Shown piece by piece: positions 7,730 to 16,916 of a stretch of 64,000 nt of DNA. The first letter of the stretch is position 1. The number at the start of each line of letters is the position of its first letter. The notes beneath the pieces are model-generated. The model saw nothing but the letters and a program-made list of their open reading frames with translations, did not search any database and was not told the origin of the DNA. The stretch comes from UMGS1883 sp045636425 (GTDB lineage: Bacteria > Bacillota > Clostridia > UMGS1883), in assembly GCA_045636425.1 (NCBI GenBank), contig JAZTXM010000014.1, positions 62,001 through 126,000 of the forward strand. Direction: 5' to 3'. The position numbers and the translations under genes were made by a program.

Positions 7730-8650
7730 ATGGAGAATATATACGATGTAATAATAATCGGTGGAGGCCCCGGGGGCTATACCTCGGCAATTTACTGCTC
7801 CAGAGCAGGATTTCGTGTTTTGGTGATTGAAAAATTCTCTGCCGGCGGACAGATGACGCAAACCTCCCAAATAGAAAACTACCCCGGCTTCGAGGGCGGA
7901 GTAGACGGCTTTGAGCTTGGGTTTAAAATGCAACAGGGTGCGGAAAAATTCGGCACGAAAACATTGAGAAGCGAAGTAATCGGGGCAGAGCTTAGCGGTG
8001 AAATGAAAAAAGTTACGACTTCCGACGGAGAGTTTTTTGCAAAAAGCGTAATAATTGCCACAGGTGCAGACCACAGGCATTTAGGGCTTCCCGATGAGGA
8101 AAAGCTTATAGGAAAAGGCGTTGCCTACTGCGCCTCTTGTGACGGAATGTTTTACCGCGGAAAAACTGTTGCCGTTGTAGGCGGAGGAAACAGTGCGGCT
8201 GCAGATGCCCTGCTGCTCTCTAAAATATGCCAAAAGGTTGTTTTGGTACATCGCCGTGATGCCTTGCGTGCGGAAAGGGCTTATCACAATCCCCTGATGA
8301 AAGCGGAAAATGTGGAATTTATACTAAACACTACTGTCAGCGAAATTCTTTCTGAAAATACCGTGACAGGAATCAAAGTGAAAAACACGGTTTCGGGAGA
8401 AGAAAGGGAAATTCCCGTGGACGGCGTCTTTATCAGTATTGGCAGAGTACCAAATGCTTCTCTTTTCAAAGGGCAGGTTGATACAGACGAATACGGATAT
8501 ATTATTGCCGATGAAACTACAAAAACCAATATTCCCGGTGTGTTTGCCGTAGGCGATGTGAGGACAAAGCCCGTAAGGCAGATTGTGACAGCCGTGGGGG
8601 ACGGTGCAACCGCCGCCCACTATGCGGAGGAATATATTTCCAATATTTAA
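7730..8650 (+). CDS. trxB: thioredoxin-disulfide reductase
   Basis: A 306-residue flavoprotein of the low-molecular-weight thioredoxin reductase family. An FAD-binding GGGPGGYT motif lies at 11-18, the redox-active CASC at 134-137, the NAD(P)H-binding GGGNSA near 153-158 and the second FAD motif with FAVGDVR near 275. It recharges the thioredoxin encoded just upstream with NAD(P)H. The start follows AAAGGAAG. Confidence 0.96.
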   Translation: MENIYDVIIIGGGPGGYTSAIYCSRAGFRVLVIEKFSAGGQMTQTSQIENYPGFEGGVDGFELGFKMQQGAEKFGTKTLRSEVIGAELSGEMKKVTTSDGEFFAKSVIIATGADHRHLGLPDEEKLIGKGVAYCASCDGMFYRGKTVAVVGGGNSAAADALLLSKICQKVVLVHRRDALRAERAYHNPLMKAENVEFILNTTVSEILSENTVTGIKVKNTVSGEEREIPVDGVFISIGRVPNASLFKGQVDTDEYGYIIADETTKTNIPGVFAVGDVRTKPVRQIVTAVGDGATAAHYAEEYISNI

Positions 8651-8716
8651 TTATAAAGTCTATTTTAAGTTAGACCAAATCAAAAGTTAAAAATTTGTGT
8701 ACATTTAAAATAATAA

Positions 8717-8745
8717 TTGTATAAGGCGTTTCCTTGTGATATAAT
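8717..8745 (+). promoter_or_regulatory. promoter of the HtrA protease gene
   Basis: TTGTAT (8717-8722), 17 bp, TATAAT (8740-8745). Confidence 0.6.
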
Positions 8746-8799
8746 TAGCATATAATAAAAGGCAGACGAAAAAATATCCTATTGTCAGGAGGCGTTTTT

Positions 8800-10233
8800 A
8801 TGAATAACGAATTCGATAATATACTTAATAACGAAGATTCTGAAAAAGACACGGAGTTGAATTTTTCCGAAACGCAGGATATATCCTCGGAGGAAGCTTC
8901 TTTCGCGGAGGAGGATAAATCACAGACGGGGGAAATCCCATTTTCCTCTTTCCCGGGATTTACCGTTACCCATAAGGTGGAGAAGAAAAAGAGGATAGGC
9001 TGGGGCAAGCTTATACTTATGGCACTTACGGCAGGCTGTATTGCAGGGGCGGCATTTTGCGGAGTAAATTCACTTGTGTCTCGCTTCATAAACCCCGACG
9101 TAAATATAGGGGCAACGAAGAAGGTGGTTTTAAGCCAAGATGAAGAATCCGAAGCATCGGGAAAAAGCCAGACGGCTAAAATCGCAGAGGAATGCATGCC
9201 CTCCGTTGTAGCCATTACAAACCGAGGGGTGGAAGATGTAATGACATTCTTCGGCTCATACCAGCAGGAAAGCACCTCCAGCGGCAGCGGTATCATCATC
9301 GGGCAGAACGATACGGAGCTTCTTATTGTTACCAACTACCACGTGGTTGCAAACTCAAAGGAGCTTAGCGTTGTATTCAGCAGTGTTGAAAGCAAGCTGG
9401 AAAAAGAGGCACAGAGCGATACGGATAAAAACAGCATTGCAAACAAGGAATATATCCCCACCGCAACCGTAAAGGGGTATAATTCCTATAAGGATCTGGC
9501 AGTAATAGCAGTTCCGCTCAAGGATATAAGGAAGGATATTCTTTCTGAAATAAAGATAGCCACAATCGGAGATTCCAAGAGCCTCATGCCGGGTGACGGT
9601 GTCGTTGCAATAGGTAATTCCTTAGGCTACGGACAGAGCGTGACGTCGGGCATTGTAAGTGCCGTGAACAGAAAAATAACAATGCGTGGTGCAGATGGGG
9701 CAAGTACGGTGACAAATTCCTTCATACAGACCGATGCGGCAATAAACTCGGGAAACAGCGGCGGTGCGCTCCTTGATATGGAGGGCAGGCTTATCGGAAT
9801 CAACTCTGTTAAAATAGCCGTTTCGGGAGTAGAGGGCATGGGATATGCCATTCCCATTTCCGATGTTGAGGATATAATTGACGAGCTTGTTCTTAAAAAG
9901 ACACGAAATCCCGTTGACGAATCAAAGCAGGGCTTTTTGGGAATTACAGGGGCAGATGTCAGCGAAGAGGCAGTAAGCGTGTACTCAATGCCGGCAGGCG
10001 TTTTTGTGGATTCCGTAATGGATAATCTTGCGGCACAGAAGGCAGGCATTAAACGCGGATATATAATAACGGAGTTTGACGGATATACAATCTCCTCCAT
10101 GAGCCAGCTTCAAGAAAGGCTAAGATATTATAAAGCAGGGGAAAAGGTTGAAATTAAGGTGCAGATTCCCTCGGGAGGAGAATATAAGGAGAAGACATTA
10201 AGCCTCACGCTTAGTTCCAGACCTAAGGAATAA
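8800..10233 (+). CDS. HtrA/DegP-like membrane-anchored S1C serine protease
   Basis: About 477 residues. An acidic cytosolic tail (1-60) leads to one membrane helix (about 70-90), then an extracytoplasmic trypsin-like domain with the triad His181 (NYHVV), Asp232 (KDLAVI) and Ser320 (NSGNSGGAL), and one PDZ domain (about 380-470). HtrA proteases degrade or refold damaged proteins at the outer face of the membrane. The ATG at 8800 follows AGGAGGCG. The acidic N-terminal tail of 60 residues is long but is common in clostridial HtrA. Single gene with its own promoter. Confidence 0.93.
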   Translation: MNNEFDNILNNEDSEKDTELNFSETQDISSEEASFAEEDKSQTGEIPFSSFPGFTVTHKVEKKKRIGWGKLILMALTAGCIAGAAFCGVNSLVSRFINPDVNIGATKKVVLSQDEESEASGKSQTAKIAEECMPSVVAITNRGVEDVMTFFGSYQQESTSSGSGIIIGQNDTELLIVTNYHVVANSKELSVVFSSVESKLEKEAQSDTDKNSIANKEYIPTATVKGYNSYKDLAVIAVPLKDIRKDILSEIKIATIGDSKSLMPGDGVVAIGNSLGYGQSVTSGIVSAVNRKITMRGADGASTVTNSFIQTDAAINSGNSGGALLDMEGRLIGINSVKIAVSGVEGMGYAIPISDVEDIIDELVLKKTRNPVDESKQGFLGITGADVSEEAVSVYSMPAGVFVDSVMDNLAAQKAGIKRGYIITEFDGYTISSMSQLQERLRYYKAGEKVEIKVQIPSGGEYKEKTLSLTLSSRPKE

Positions 10234-10309
10234 TTTCACATTTTTTGACCTAAAAAAAGGACGAAATTTCATAATTTCCGGCTTAATTGATAAATTTCTA
10301 AAAAAGTGG

Positions 10310-10339
10310 TTGACATTTAGCGCTTTAGAGTGCTAATAT
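10310..10339 (+). promoter_or_regulatory. aromatic operon promoter with overlapping palindrome
   Basis: TTGACA (10310-10315), 18 bp, TAATAT (10334-10339) with an extended -10 TG. An imperfect 20-bp palindrome (10317-10336; 8 of 10 positions match) fills the spacer and overlaps the -10, the usual place for a repressor site. Its right half resembles one CIRCE half-site, but the 9-bp CIRCE spacing is absent. Confidence 0.65.
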
Positions 10340-10370
10340 AAAGTCAAGAAATTTTTAAAGGAGAAAACAC

Positions 10371-10454
10371 ATGAACTTGTTTGTATTTGCAGCTTCATAT
10401 TATTACTTTTACTTTACCATGATAAAAAGTAAAAGTGATTTGTGCTGCAAATAA
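10371..10454 (+). CDS. Phe/Tyr-rich leader peptide of the aromatic operon
   Basis: A 27-codon frame preceded by AAAGGAG. Codons 4-15 contain four Phe and four Tyr, with the run YYYFYF at codons 10-15. The message around it is self-complementary: ATTTGCAGC (10385-10393) pairs with GCTGCAAAT (10444-10452), and ACTTTTACTTT with AAAGTAAAAGT nest inside, so the Phe/Tyr codons lie in a hairpin. An intrinsic terminator follows 20 nt after the stop and precedes aroF. This is the layout of ribosome-mediated attenuation: stalling when charged tRNA-Phe or tRNA-Tyr is scarce would free an antiterminator. The product matches no family I know. Confidence 0.8.
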   Translation: MNLFVFAASYYYFYFTMIKSKSDLCCK

Positions 10455-10473
10455 TTTGAGTGTGTTGTTTAAG

Positions 10474-10507
10474 GCTCTGCAGTGACAGTCACTGCAGAGC
10501 TATTTTG
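10474..10507 (+). terminator. attenuator terminator before aroF
   Basis: A perfect 13-nt palindromic stem (10474-10486 with 10488-10500) followed by TATTTTGTT. It lies between the leader peptide and aroF. TGCAG in its 5' arm can pair with CTGCA at the end of the leader peptide gene, which gives a possible antiterminator. Confidence 0.8.
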
Positions 10508-10527
10508 TTATATGAAAGGTGATTAAA

Positions 10528-11538
10528 ATGATTGTAGTTGTTAACAACGGTGCGGCAAAAGAACAGTTCGACAATTTAATAAACTGGATTGAAAGCCAGA
10601 ATGTAAGGGTGCATATTTCTTCGGGTGAATATCAGACAGTACTGGGACTTATCGGCGATACAAGCCGAATTGATACGGAGCTTCTTGAGGGGCTTGATAT
10701 TGTATCACAGGTAACGAGGGTGACAGAGCCATTCAAAAATGCCAACAGAAAATTCCACCCCGAAAACACCTACATCGATTGTAACGGCACCAAAATCGGA
10801 GGCGGGCATTTCGGAATAATTGCAGGCCCCTGCTCCATTGAAAGCGAGGAACAGATTATAGAGGTTGCAAAGGCGGTTAAGGAAGCAGGTGCGGATTTCC
10901 TCCGCGGAGGTGCATTCAAGCCCAGAACATCCCCCTACGATTTCCAGGGAATGAGGGCTGACGGACTTAAGCTTCTCATAGAAGCGAAAAAGGAAACGGG
11001 GCTTCCCATTGTGACGGAAATTATGAGTGCGGAGCATCTTCCTCTTTTTGAAGATGTTGATGTAATTCAGGTGGGTGCAAGAAATATGCAGAACTTCGAG
11101 CTTTTGAAGGAGCTTGGAAAGACGAAAAAGCCTATCCTCATAAAAAGAGGGCTTGCAAATACTCTCAAAGAGCTTCTCATGAGTGCCGAATATGTAATGA
11201 GCGAGGGTAATGAAAATATTATCCTTTGCGAAAGAGGTATCAGAACATATGAAACGGCAACGAGAAACACATTTGATGTTTCTGCAATACCTATGCTCCA
11301 CGAGCTGAGCCATCTCCCCGTAATTGCAGATCCCAGCCATGCTTGCGGAATAGCAAGGCTTGTTAAGCCCCTTGCTCTTTCTGCCACGGCGGCAGGTGCC
11401 GACGGTCTTATGATAGAGGTGCATAATAATCCGCAAAAAGCACTCTGCGACGGGGCACAGTCGCTTACCCCCGCACAGTTTAAGGAAACGGCGCAGGCGG
11501 TAAAAAATGTTTTACAGGCGATAAAAGGTGATGTATAA
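10528..11538 (+). CDS. aroF: 3-deoxy-7-phosphoheptulonate synthase (DAHP synthase, type I-beta)
   Basis: About 336 residues. A ferredoxin-like regulatory domain (1-70) is fused to the TIM-barrel catalytic domain with IAGPCSIES near 95, GGAFKPRTSPY near 125, and ADPSHACG near 268. It joins phosphoenolpyruvate and erythrose 4-phosphate, the first step of the shikimate pathway. The ATG at 10528 follows AAAGGTG; an upstream in-frame GTG overlaps that site. It is the first structural gene of an eight-gene operon and overlaps tyrA at its stop codon. Confidence 0.95.
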   Translation: MIVVVNNGAAKEQFDNLINWIESQNVRVHISSGEYQTVLGLIGDTSRIDTELLEGLDIVSQVTRVTEPFKNANRKFHPENTYIDCNGTKIGGGHFGIIAGPCSIESEEQIIEVAKAVKEAGADFLRGGAFKPRTSPYDFQGMRADGLKLLIEAKKETGLPIVTEIMSAEHLPLFEDVDVIQVGARNMQNFELLKELGKTKKPILIKRGLANTLKELLMSAEYVMSEGNENIILCERGIRTYETATRNTFDVSAIPMLHELSHLPVIADPSHACGIARLVKPLALSATAAGADGLMIEVHNNPQKALCDGAQSLTPAQFKETAQAVKNVLQAIKGDV

Positions 11539-12368
11539 TGAAAATAGCAGTAGTGGGACTTGGACTTATAGGCGGCTCTCTCGTAAGGGCATTTATGAAT
11601 ATTGAAAACACCACGGTTTACGGCTTTGACCGTGATAAGGAAACCATGGCTCGGGCAAGGCTTGAGGGTGCAATCCACTTTGAAATGACAAAGGAAAATA
11701 TAGGGGAATGTGATTATGTTTTCGTAGCACTTTACCCGAAAGCCACGGAAAAATTCCTTGAAGAATATGCTCCCCTTATTTCAAAGAATGCAACCGTCAT
11801 TGACTGCGGCGGCACGAAAAAAGGTATTTGCAAGGTTGGCTTTGATATGGCACAAAAGCACGGCTTCTGCTTTATGGGCGGTCATCCCATGGCAGGGACG
11901 CATTTTTCGGGATTCAAATATTCACGTGCCTCCCTCTTTCAGAATGCATCAATGATTCTCGTTCCCCAAAAGAACGAAACCATTGACAAGCTTCAAGAGG
12001 TGAAAAACCTTTTGGTGAATATAGGCTTTAAGAGCGTTACCATAAGCTCTGCAGAGGAACACGACAGAATTATTGCCTATACGTCACAGCTTGCCCATGT
12101 TGTTTCCAATGCTTATGTAAAAAGCCCCAACGCACGTGTGCATAAGGGCTTTTCGGCAGGAAGCTATCGCGACCTTACAAGGGTTGCAAAGCTCAATCCC
12201 CGTATGTGGGCAGAGCTTTTTATGGAGAACAAGGAAAACATTATTTTTGAAATAGATAACCTTACGGCGGAGCTTAAAAAGTACAGCGAGGCAATCAAAA
12301 ACGGCGACATGGAGACCTTGGAGGAGCTTCTTTCCGAGGGTACAAAAATAAAGGAAAGTATTGGTTGA
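11538..12368 (+). CDS. tyrA: prephenate dehydrogenase
   Basis: A 276-residue NAD(P)-dependent enzyme that turns prephenate into 4-hydroxyphenylpyruvate for tyrosine. The N-terminal Rossmann motif is GLGLIGGS (7-14), followed by the prephenate-site segment GGHPMAGTH near 114-122. There is no fused chorismate mutase and no C-terminal ACT domain, so feedback by tyrosine is not evident in the protein. The start overlaps the aroF stop (TAATG), which implies translational coupling. Confidence 0.93.
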   Translation: MKIAVVGLGLIGGSLVRAFMNIENTTVYGFDRDKETMARARLEGAIHFEMTKENIGECDYVFVALYPKATEKFLEEYAPLISKNATVIDCGGTKKGICKVGFDMAQKHGFCFMGGHPMAGTHFSGFKYSRASLFQNASMILVPQKNETIDKLQEVKNLLVNIGFKSVTISSAEEHDRIIAYTSQLAHVVSNAYVKSPNARVHKGFSAGSYRDLTRVAKLNPRMWAELFMENKENIIFEIDNLTAELKKYSEAIKNGDMETLEELLSEGTKIKESIG

Positions 12369-12370
12369 TT

Positions 12371-13423
12371 ATGAGAAAAATTACGGTTAATGCATCAAAA
12401 ACCTATGATGTTATAATTGAAAAAGGTATAATAGACCACGTGGGAGAAATTGCAAAGGAGATAAACCTTTCGGGAAAGGCGTGCATTATTTCCGATTCCA
12501 ATGTTGCCCCTTTATACTTGGAAAGGGTAAAGACCTCTCTTGAAAAAAGCGGATTTTCCGTAATGGAATATGTGTTTTCCGCAGGAGAAAAATCGAAAAA
12601 TGCGCAAAACTTTATTGAGATTCTGAACTTTCTTGCAGAAAATAAGGTTTCAAGAAAGGACACTCTTTTTGCACTGGGCGGCGGTGTGACAGGGGATTTA
12701 ACGGGGTTTTGTGCCGCTACATATATGCGTGGTATTAATTTTGTGCAGATTCCCACATCGCTTCTTGCCTGTGTGGATTCCTCTGTGGGCGGAAAGACGG
12801 GCATTGACCTTGACTCAGGAAAAAATCTGGCAGGGGCGTTTTATCAGCCAAGGGCGGTAATTTTTGACCCCAAAGTGCTTTCTACCCTGCCCGAAGATTA
12901 TTTTTCAGACGGAATGGCGGAAATTATAAAATACGCCATGATTCGGGGAAAGGGCATAGATAAGCTTCTTTTGGAGGATGTCCATGAAAATTTGGAAGAA
13001 ATAATTACACGCTGTATAGAAATCAAGCGTGATATAGTGGCAGAGGACGAGTTTGAGGGCGGAATCAGAAAAATTCTCAATTTCGGACATACCGCAGGGC
13101 ACGCTATTGAGGCAGAGGCTGATTTTAATCTTTCTCATGGGAGATGCGTTGCCGTGGGAATGTATATTATTGCCAAGGCTTGGGAAAAACGCGGCTTGTG
13201 CAAAAAGGGAACTTGTGATATACTTAAACAAATGCTGGATAAATTTAATCTCAAAACCTCTTGCCCATATTCACCCGAAACCCTGTGGGAAAGGGCGAAG
13301 AACGATAAAAAGGCAAGCGGAAGCTTTGTGGATTTGATTGTCCCCGATTCTTTGGGCGAATGCCACTCGGAAAAAATCACAATGGACGAATTTCTGTTGG
13401 TATTAAAGGAAGGAATGGAGTGA
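12371..13423 (+). CDS. aroB: 3-dehydroquinate synthase
   Basis: A 350-residue enzyme that cyclises DAHP to 3-dehydroquinate with NAD and a divalent metal. Visible signatures are GGGVTGDLTGF near 100-110, PTSLLACVDSSVGGKTG near 127-143 and the metal-site HGRCVAVGM near 257. The ATG at 12371 starts two bases after the tyrA stop; a TTG two codons earlier also is in frame. It sits between tyrA and aroA in the operon. Confidence 0.95.
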   Translation: MRKITVNASKTYDVIIEKGIIDHVGEIAKEINLSGKACIISDSNVAPLYLERVKTSLEKSGFSVMEYVFSAGEKSKNAQNFIEILNFLAENKVSRKDTLFALGGGVTGDLTGFCAATYMRGINFVQIPTSLLACVDSSVGGKTGIDLDSGKNLAGAFYQPRAVIFDPKVLSTLPEDYFSDGMAEIIKYAMIRGKGIDKLLLEDVHENLEEIITRCIEIKRDIVAEDEFEGGIRKILNFGHTAGHAIEAEADFNLSHGRCVAVGMYIIAKAWEKRGLCKKGTCDILKQMLDKFNLKTSCPYSPETLWERAKNDKKASGSFVDLIVPDSLGECHSEKITMDEFLLVLKEGME

Positions 13424-13424
13424 A

Positions 13425-14699
13425 ATGAAAGTAATTCTTTCACCGTCAAAACTAAATGGCACTGTCTGTGCCCCTCCGTCAAAATCCTGTATGCACAGAA
13501 CACTTATCTGTGCGGCGGCGGCAGACAATCCCACAAAAATCATTTGCAGTTCTTATTCAAAGGACACCCGTGCAACAATTGATTGCCTTAAGGCATTGGG
13601 TGCAAAATTTGAAGAATTTGACGGCGGAATTACCATTTATCCCATAGAAAAAGGTCAGGACAGAGAATGTATTCTCGACTGCAACGAAAGCGGCTCCACC
13701 CTGCGTTTCATGCTCCCCTTTGCGGCGGCTCTGGGTAAAAAATGCACCCTTACAGGTGCGAAAAGATTGGGAGAAAGACCGCTGCTTCCTTTATGTACTG
13801 CAATGGAGAAGCACGGAGTTATCCCAAAATATGAGGGAAGCTTTCTTCCCTGTAAAATTGAGGGAAAGCTGACAGGCGGAGTGTACGAAATCCCGGGAGA
13901 TATAAGCAGTCAGTTCATAACGGGGCTTTTATTGGCTCTCGGCGTTTTGGGCGGCGGAGAAATCAGGACGACAACACCCCTTAAAAGTGCTCCCTACATA
14001 GATATAACAGCCGACATACAGAGAAAATTCGGAATAAACGTGATAAAGACACAGTCGGGATATATAGTGCCCGATGGGCAAAAATATATCTCTCCCGAAG
14101 AAACCCATATAGAGGGAGATTATTCAAACGCCGCTTTCTGGTTAGTTGCAGGGGCAATCGGAAGCGAGGACGCTGTTACCTGTACGGGACTCAGGGAGGA
14201 TACCCTACAGGGGGACGGAAAAATAATTGAAATTCTTCGCAATATGGGAGCTAAGGTAGAGCGTGAGGGAGATAGGGTAACGGTCTACAATTCCAAGCTG
14301 AAAGCGACTGTGATTGACTGTAGCGATATTCCAGACATAGTTCCCATTTTGTGCGTGGCGGCAACGCAGGCAGAGGGAACAACGGTTTTTAAGAATGTTG
14401 CAAGACTGCGTGCCAAGGAAAGTGACCGCGTAGAATCCACCGCAAAATTAATTTCAGACTTGGGCGGTAAAATCACCTTTGATGAAAACACGATTTATGT
14501 CACTGCATCACAGCTTAAAGGCGGCGAAATTTCAAGCTTTAACGACCACCGCATTGCAATGAGCGGTGCCATCGCCTCCCTTGTGTGCGAAGGCAGTGTA
14601 ACAATAGATACGGCAGAGGCGGTAGGAAAATCCTACGGTGACTTTTACGAAAAATTTATTATGCTCGGAGGTAAGTGTGATGAGCTTTGTAACGGGTGA
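13425..14699 (+). CDS. aroA: 3-phosphoshikimate 1-carboxyvinyltransferase (EPSP synthase)
   Basis: A 424-residue two-domain enolpyruvyl transferase. It moves the enolpyruvyl group of PEP to shikimate 3-phosphate. Motifs are PPSKSCMHR (18-26), ESGSTLRFMLPF near 90-101, RLRAKESDRV near 325 and NDHRIAMS near 372. The N-terminal SCMHR form differs slightly from the usual SKS.TNR. The ATG begins one nt after the aroB stop. Its 3' end overlaps aroC by 20 bp. Confidence 0.95.
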   Translation: MKVILSPSKLNGTVCAPPSKSCMHRTLICAAAADNPTKIICSSYSKDTRATIDCLKALGAKFEEFDGGITIYPIEKGQDRECILDCNESGSTLRFMLPFAAALGKKCTLTGAKRLGERPLLPLCTAMEKHGVIPKYEGSFLPCKIEGKLTGGVYEIPGDISSQFITGLLLALGVLGGGEIRTTTPLKSAPYIDITADIQRKFGINVIKTQSGYIVPDGQKYISPEETHIEGDYSNAAFWLVAGAIGSEDAVTCTGLREDTLQGDGKIIEILRNMGAKVEREGDRVTVYNSKLKATVIDCSDIPDIVPILCVAATQAEGTTVFKNVARLRAKESDRVESTAKLISDLGGKITFDENTIYVTASQLKGGEISSFNDHRIAMSGAIASLVCEGSVTIDTAEAVGKSYGDFYEKFIMLGGKCDELCNG

Positions 14700-15747
14700 A
14701 AAATTCAGAATATCAATATTCGGTCAGTCCCACAGTGAAAAGATGGGTGTTGTAATTGATAATCTTCCGTCGGGATTTAAGATTGACGAGGATAAGCTCG
14801 CCGCATTTATGGCACGCCGAGCCCCCGGAAAAGACGCCTTTTCAACCACGAGGAAAGAGGGGGACAAGGTTAAATTTGTGTCGGGCATCGCAAACGGAAA
14901 GACCAACGGTGCACCTCTTTGTGCCATCATAGAGAATACCAATATGCGTTCGGGGGACTACGAAAATCTTAAGGATATTCCCCGCCCCGGGCATGCTGAT
15001 TTTGCCGCATGGAGCAAATTCGGAGACGACCGTGATATTTCGGGCGGAGGTCAGTTTTCGGGCAGGCTTACGGCCCCGCTGTGCATCGCAGGGGGAATAT
15101 TTAAACAGCTTTTAGAAGAAAAAGGCGTTCATATCGGTGCACATATTGCCTCTATAGGAAAGGTTAAGGACGACCTTTTTGACAGCGTAAATGTAAGCGA
15201 AAAGGATTTTGTAGGGGACAAGGCTTTCCCCGTGATAAATGATATAAAAGGCGAAGAAATGAAGAAAGAAATTCTCGATGCCAAAAATGATACCGACAGC
15301 ATCGGAGGAAGCGTGGAATGTGCAATTATAGGAATCCCTGCAGGAGTGGGAAACACATTTTTCGGCGGCTGGGAAAGCGTGATTTCTTCAAAGGTATTTG
15401 CGATTCCTGCCGTAAAGGGGATTGAGTTCGGCAGAGGGTTTGAGGCAGGAGCCCTCCGCGGAAGCGAAAATAACGATGCCTTTATTATAAAAGACGGAAA
15501 AATTGTTACCGAAACAAATAATCACGGTGGCATACTGGGAGGAATATCAAGCGGAATGCCCATTATATTCCGCGTTGCTTTTAAGCCCACACCGTCTATA
15601 GGAAAAGAGCAAAGAAGCGTGTCGCTTTCAAAAATGGAAAGCGTGGCTCTTGTTATAAAAGGCAGACATGACCCGTGTATTGTGCAGCGTGCGGCTGTGT
15701 GCGTGGAAGCAGCGGCAGCAATAGCTGTTGCGGATACGCTTTTATAG
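14680..15747 (+). CDS. aroC: chorismate synthase
   Basis: A 355-residue FMN-dependent enzyme that turns EPSP into chorismate. Typical segments are FGQSHSEKMGVVIDNLPSG (about 11-29), RPGHADF and the family block SGGGQFSGRLTA near 120-131, plus GGILGGISSG near 284. The start ATG at 14680, inside the end of aroA, is set by GGAGG 7-8 nt upstream and by homology to the family N-terminus; a longer in-frame start would add 14 unlikely residues. Confidence 0.95.
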   Translation: MSFVTGEKFRISIFGQSHSEKMGVVIDNLPSGFKIDEDKLAAFMARRAPGKDAFSTTRKEGDKVKFVSGIANGKTNGAPLCAIIENTNMRSGDYENLKDIPRPGHADFAAWSKFGDDRDISGGGQFSGRLTAPLCIAGGIFKQLLEEKGVHIGAHIASIGKVKDDLFDSVNVSEKDFVGDKAFPVINDIKGEEMKKEILDAKNDTDSIGGSVECAIIGIPAGVGNTFFGGWESVISSKVFAIPAVKGIEFGRGFEAGALRGSENNDAFIIKDGKIVTETNNHGGILGGISSGMPIIFRVAFKPTPSIGKEQRSVSLSKMESVALVIKGRHDPCIVQRAAVCVEAAAAIAVADTLL

Positions 15748-15762
15748 AAAGGAAGAAAACTT

Positions 15763-16911
15763 ATGGATCTTCAAGAATGCAGAAAAGAAATAGATTCTAT
15801 AGATAAGGAGCTTGTGGCACTTTTTGTAAGACGTATGAATGTGGCGAAGGACGTTGCCGAATATAAACGTGCAACGGGCAAAGCCGTGTACGATTCCGAG
15901 AGGGAGCGTCAGCTTCTTGAAAAAGTGGAAGAAAACGCGGGCGACGAGTTCGGAGATTATGCAAGAAGGCTTTACAGCTCTATTTTGGAACTGAGCCGTA
16001 ATTATCAGAGCAAATCCTTAGCACATAAATCGGGGCTTTCAGCCGCAATAGTAAAAGCAGTGGAAGAAACGCCCGCACTTTTCCCCGAAAAGGCAGTTGT
16101 GGCATGTCAGGGAGTTGAGGGGGCACATTCCTCAGCGGCGTGTCAGAAGCTCTTTGAAAAGCCCTCCATAATGTACTGCCAATCGTTTGAAAGCGTATTT
16201 CAGGCGGTGGAAAGTGGGCTTTGTGCCTACGGAGTAGTGCCTCTTGAAAACAGCAGTGCAGGCTCCGTTACGCAGATATATAATCTTATGAGCGAGCATA
16301 AGTTCAGCATTGTTCGCAGTACAAAAATGCAGATTCAGCATAACCTGCTTGCGAAAAAAGGAACAAAGCTGAGTGATATTAAGGAAATATTTTCTCATCC
16401 TCAGGCAATCAGTCAGTCAAGCGATTTCCTTTCCTCGCTCGGAAAAGATGTGAAGATAACCGAATGTGCAAATACGGCGGTTGCCGCAAAAATGGTTTCT
16501 GAATCCGACCGCAGTGACGTTGCGGCGATTTCCTCGGAGCTATGTGCCTCACAGTACAGCCTTGAAATTGTAGTGCCTTATGTGCAGAACACAAAAAATA
16601 ACTACACCCGCTTCATTTGCTTCTCAAAAAATCTTCAGATTTTCCCGGGAGCAGACAGAACAAGCCTTCTTATAAAGACCCCTCACCGTGCAGGTGCACT
16701 CTACAGCGTAATTGCAAATTTTTATGCGTTGGGTATTAATATAATTAAGCTTGAAAGCCGCCCCATTCCCGAAAGCGACTTTGAATTTATGTTCTACTTC
16801 GATATAGATGTGTCGGTGTATTCGGAAAAGCTCCCTGCAATTATTGATCTGCTTGAATATTCGCTGGGTGAACAGAATATAAAGTACCTCGGAAGCTATA
16901 GAGAGGCTTGA
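15763..16911 (+). CDS. pheA: bifunctional chorismate mutase / prephenate dehydratase (P-protein)
   Basis: A 382-residue fusion. Residues 1-85 are an AroQ-class chorismate mutase helix domain (IDKELVALFVRRM). About 93-275 is prephenate dehydratase with the catalytic NNYTRF motif near 282-287, and about 295-370 is an ACT domain with ESRP, the phenylalanine-binding motif. It takes chorismate to phenylpyruvate and is probably inhibited by phenylalanine. The mutase domain also feeds tyrA. RBS AAAGGAAG. Confidence 0.95.
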   Translation: MDLQECRKEIDSIDKELVALFVRRMNVAKDVAEYKRATGKAVYDSERERQLLEKVEENAGDEFGDYARRLYSSILELSRNYQSKSLAHKSGLSAAIVKAVEETPALFPEKAVVACQGVEGAHSSAACQKLFEKPSIMYCQSFESVFQAVESGLCAYGVVPLENSSAGSVTQIYNLMSEHKFSIVRSTKMQIQHNLLAKKGTKLSDIKEIFSHPQAISQSSDFLSSLGKDVKITECANTAVAAKMVSESDRSDVAAISSELCASQYSLEIVVPYVQNTKNNYTRFICFSKNLQIFPGADRTSLLIKTPHRAGALYSVIANFYALGINIIKLESRPIPESDFEFMFYFDIDVSVYSEKLPAIIDLLEYSLGEQNIKYLGSYREA

Positions 16912-16916
16912 TTATA

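Noticed and set aside
10317..10336. CIRCE (HrcA) operator in the aromatic promoter
   Set aside because: Only the right half GAGTGCTAA fits. The 9-bp centre is absent, and HrcA control of shikimate genes has no known basis.
10340..10507. T-box leader before aroF
   Set aside because: The conserved T-box antiterminator sequence (AGGGTGGAACCGCG type) and the long specifier stem are absent. A leader peptide explains the region better.
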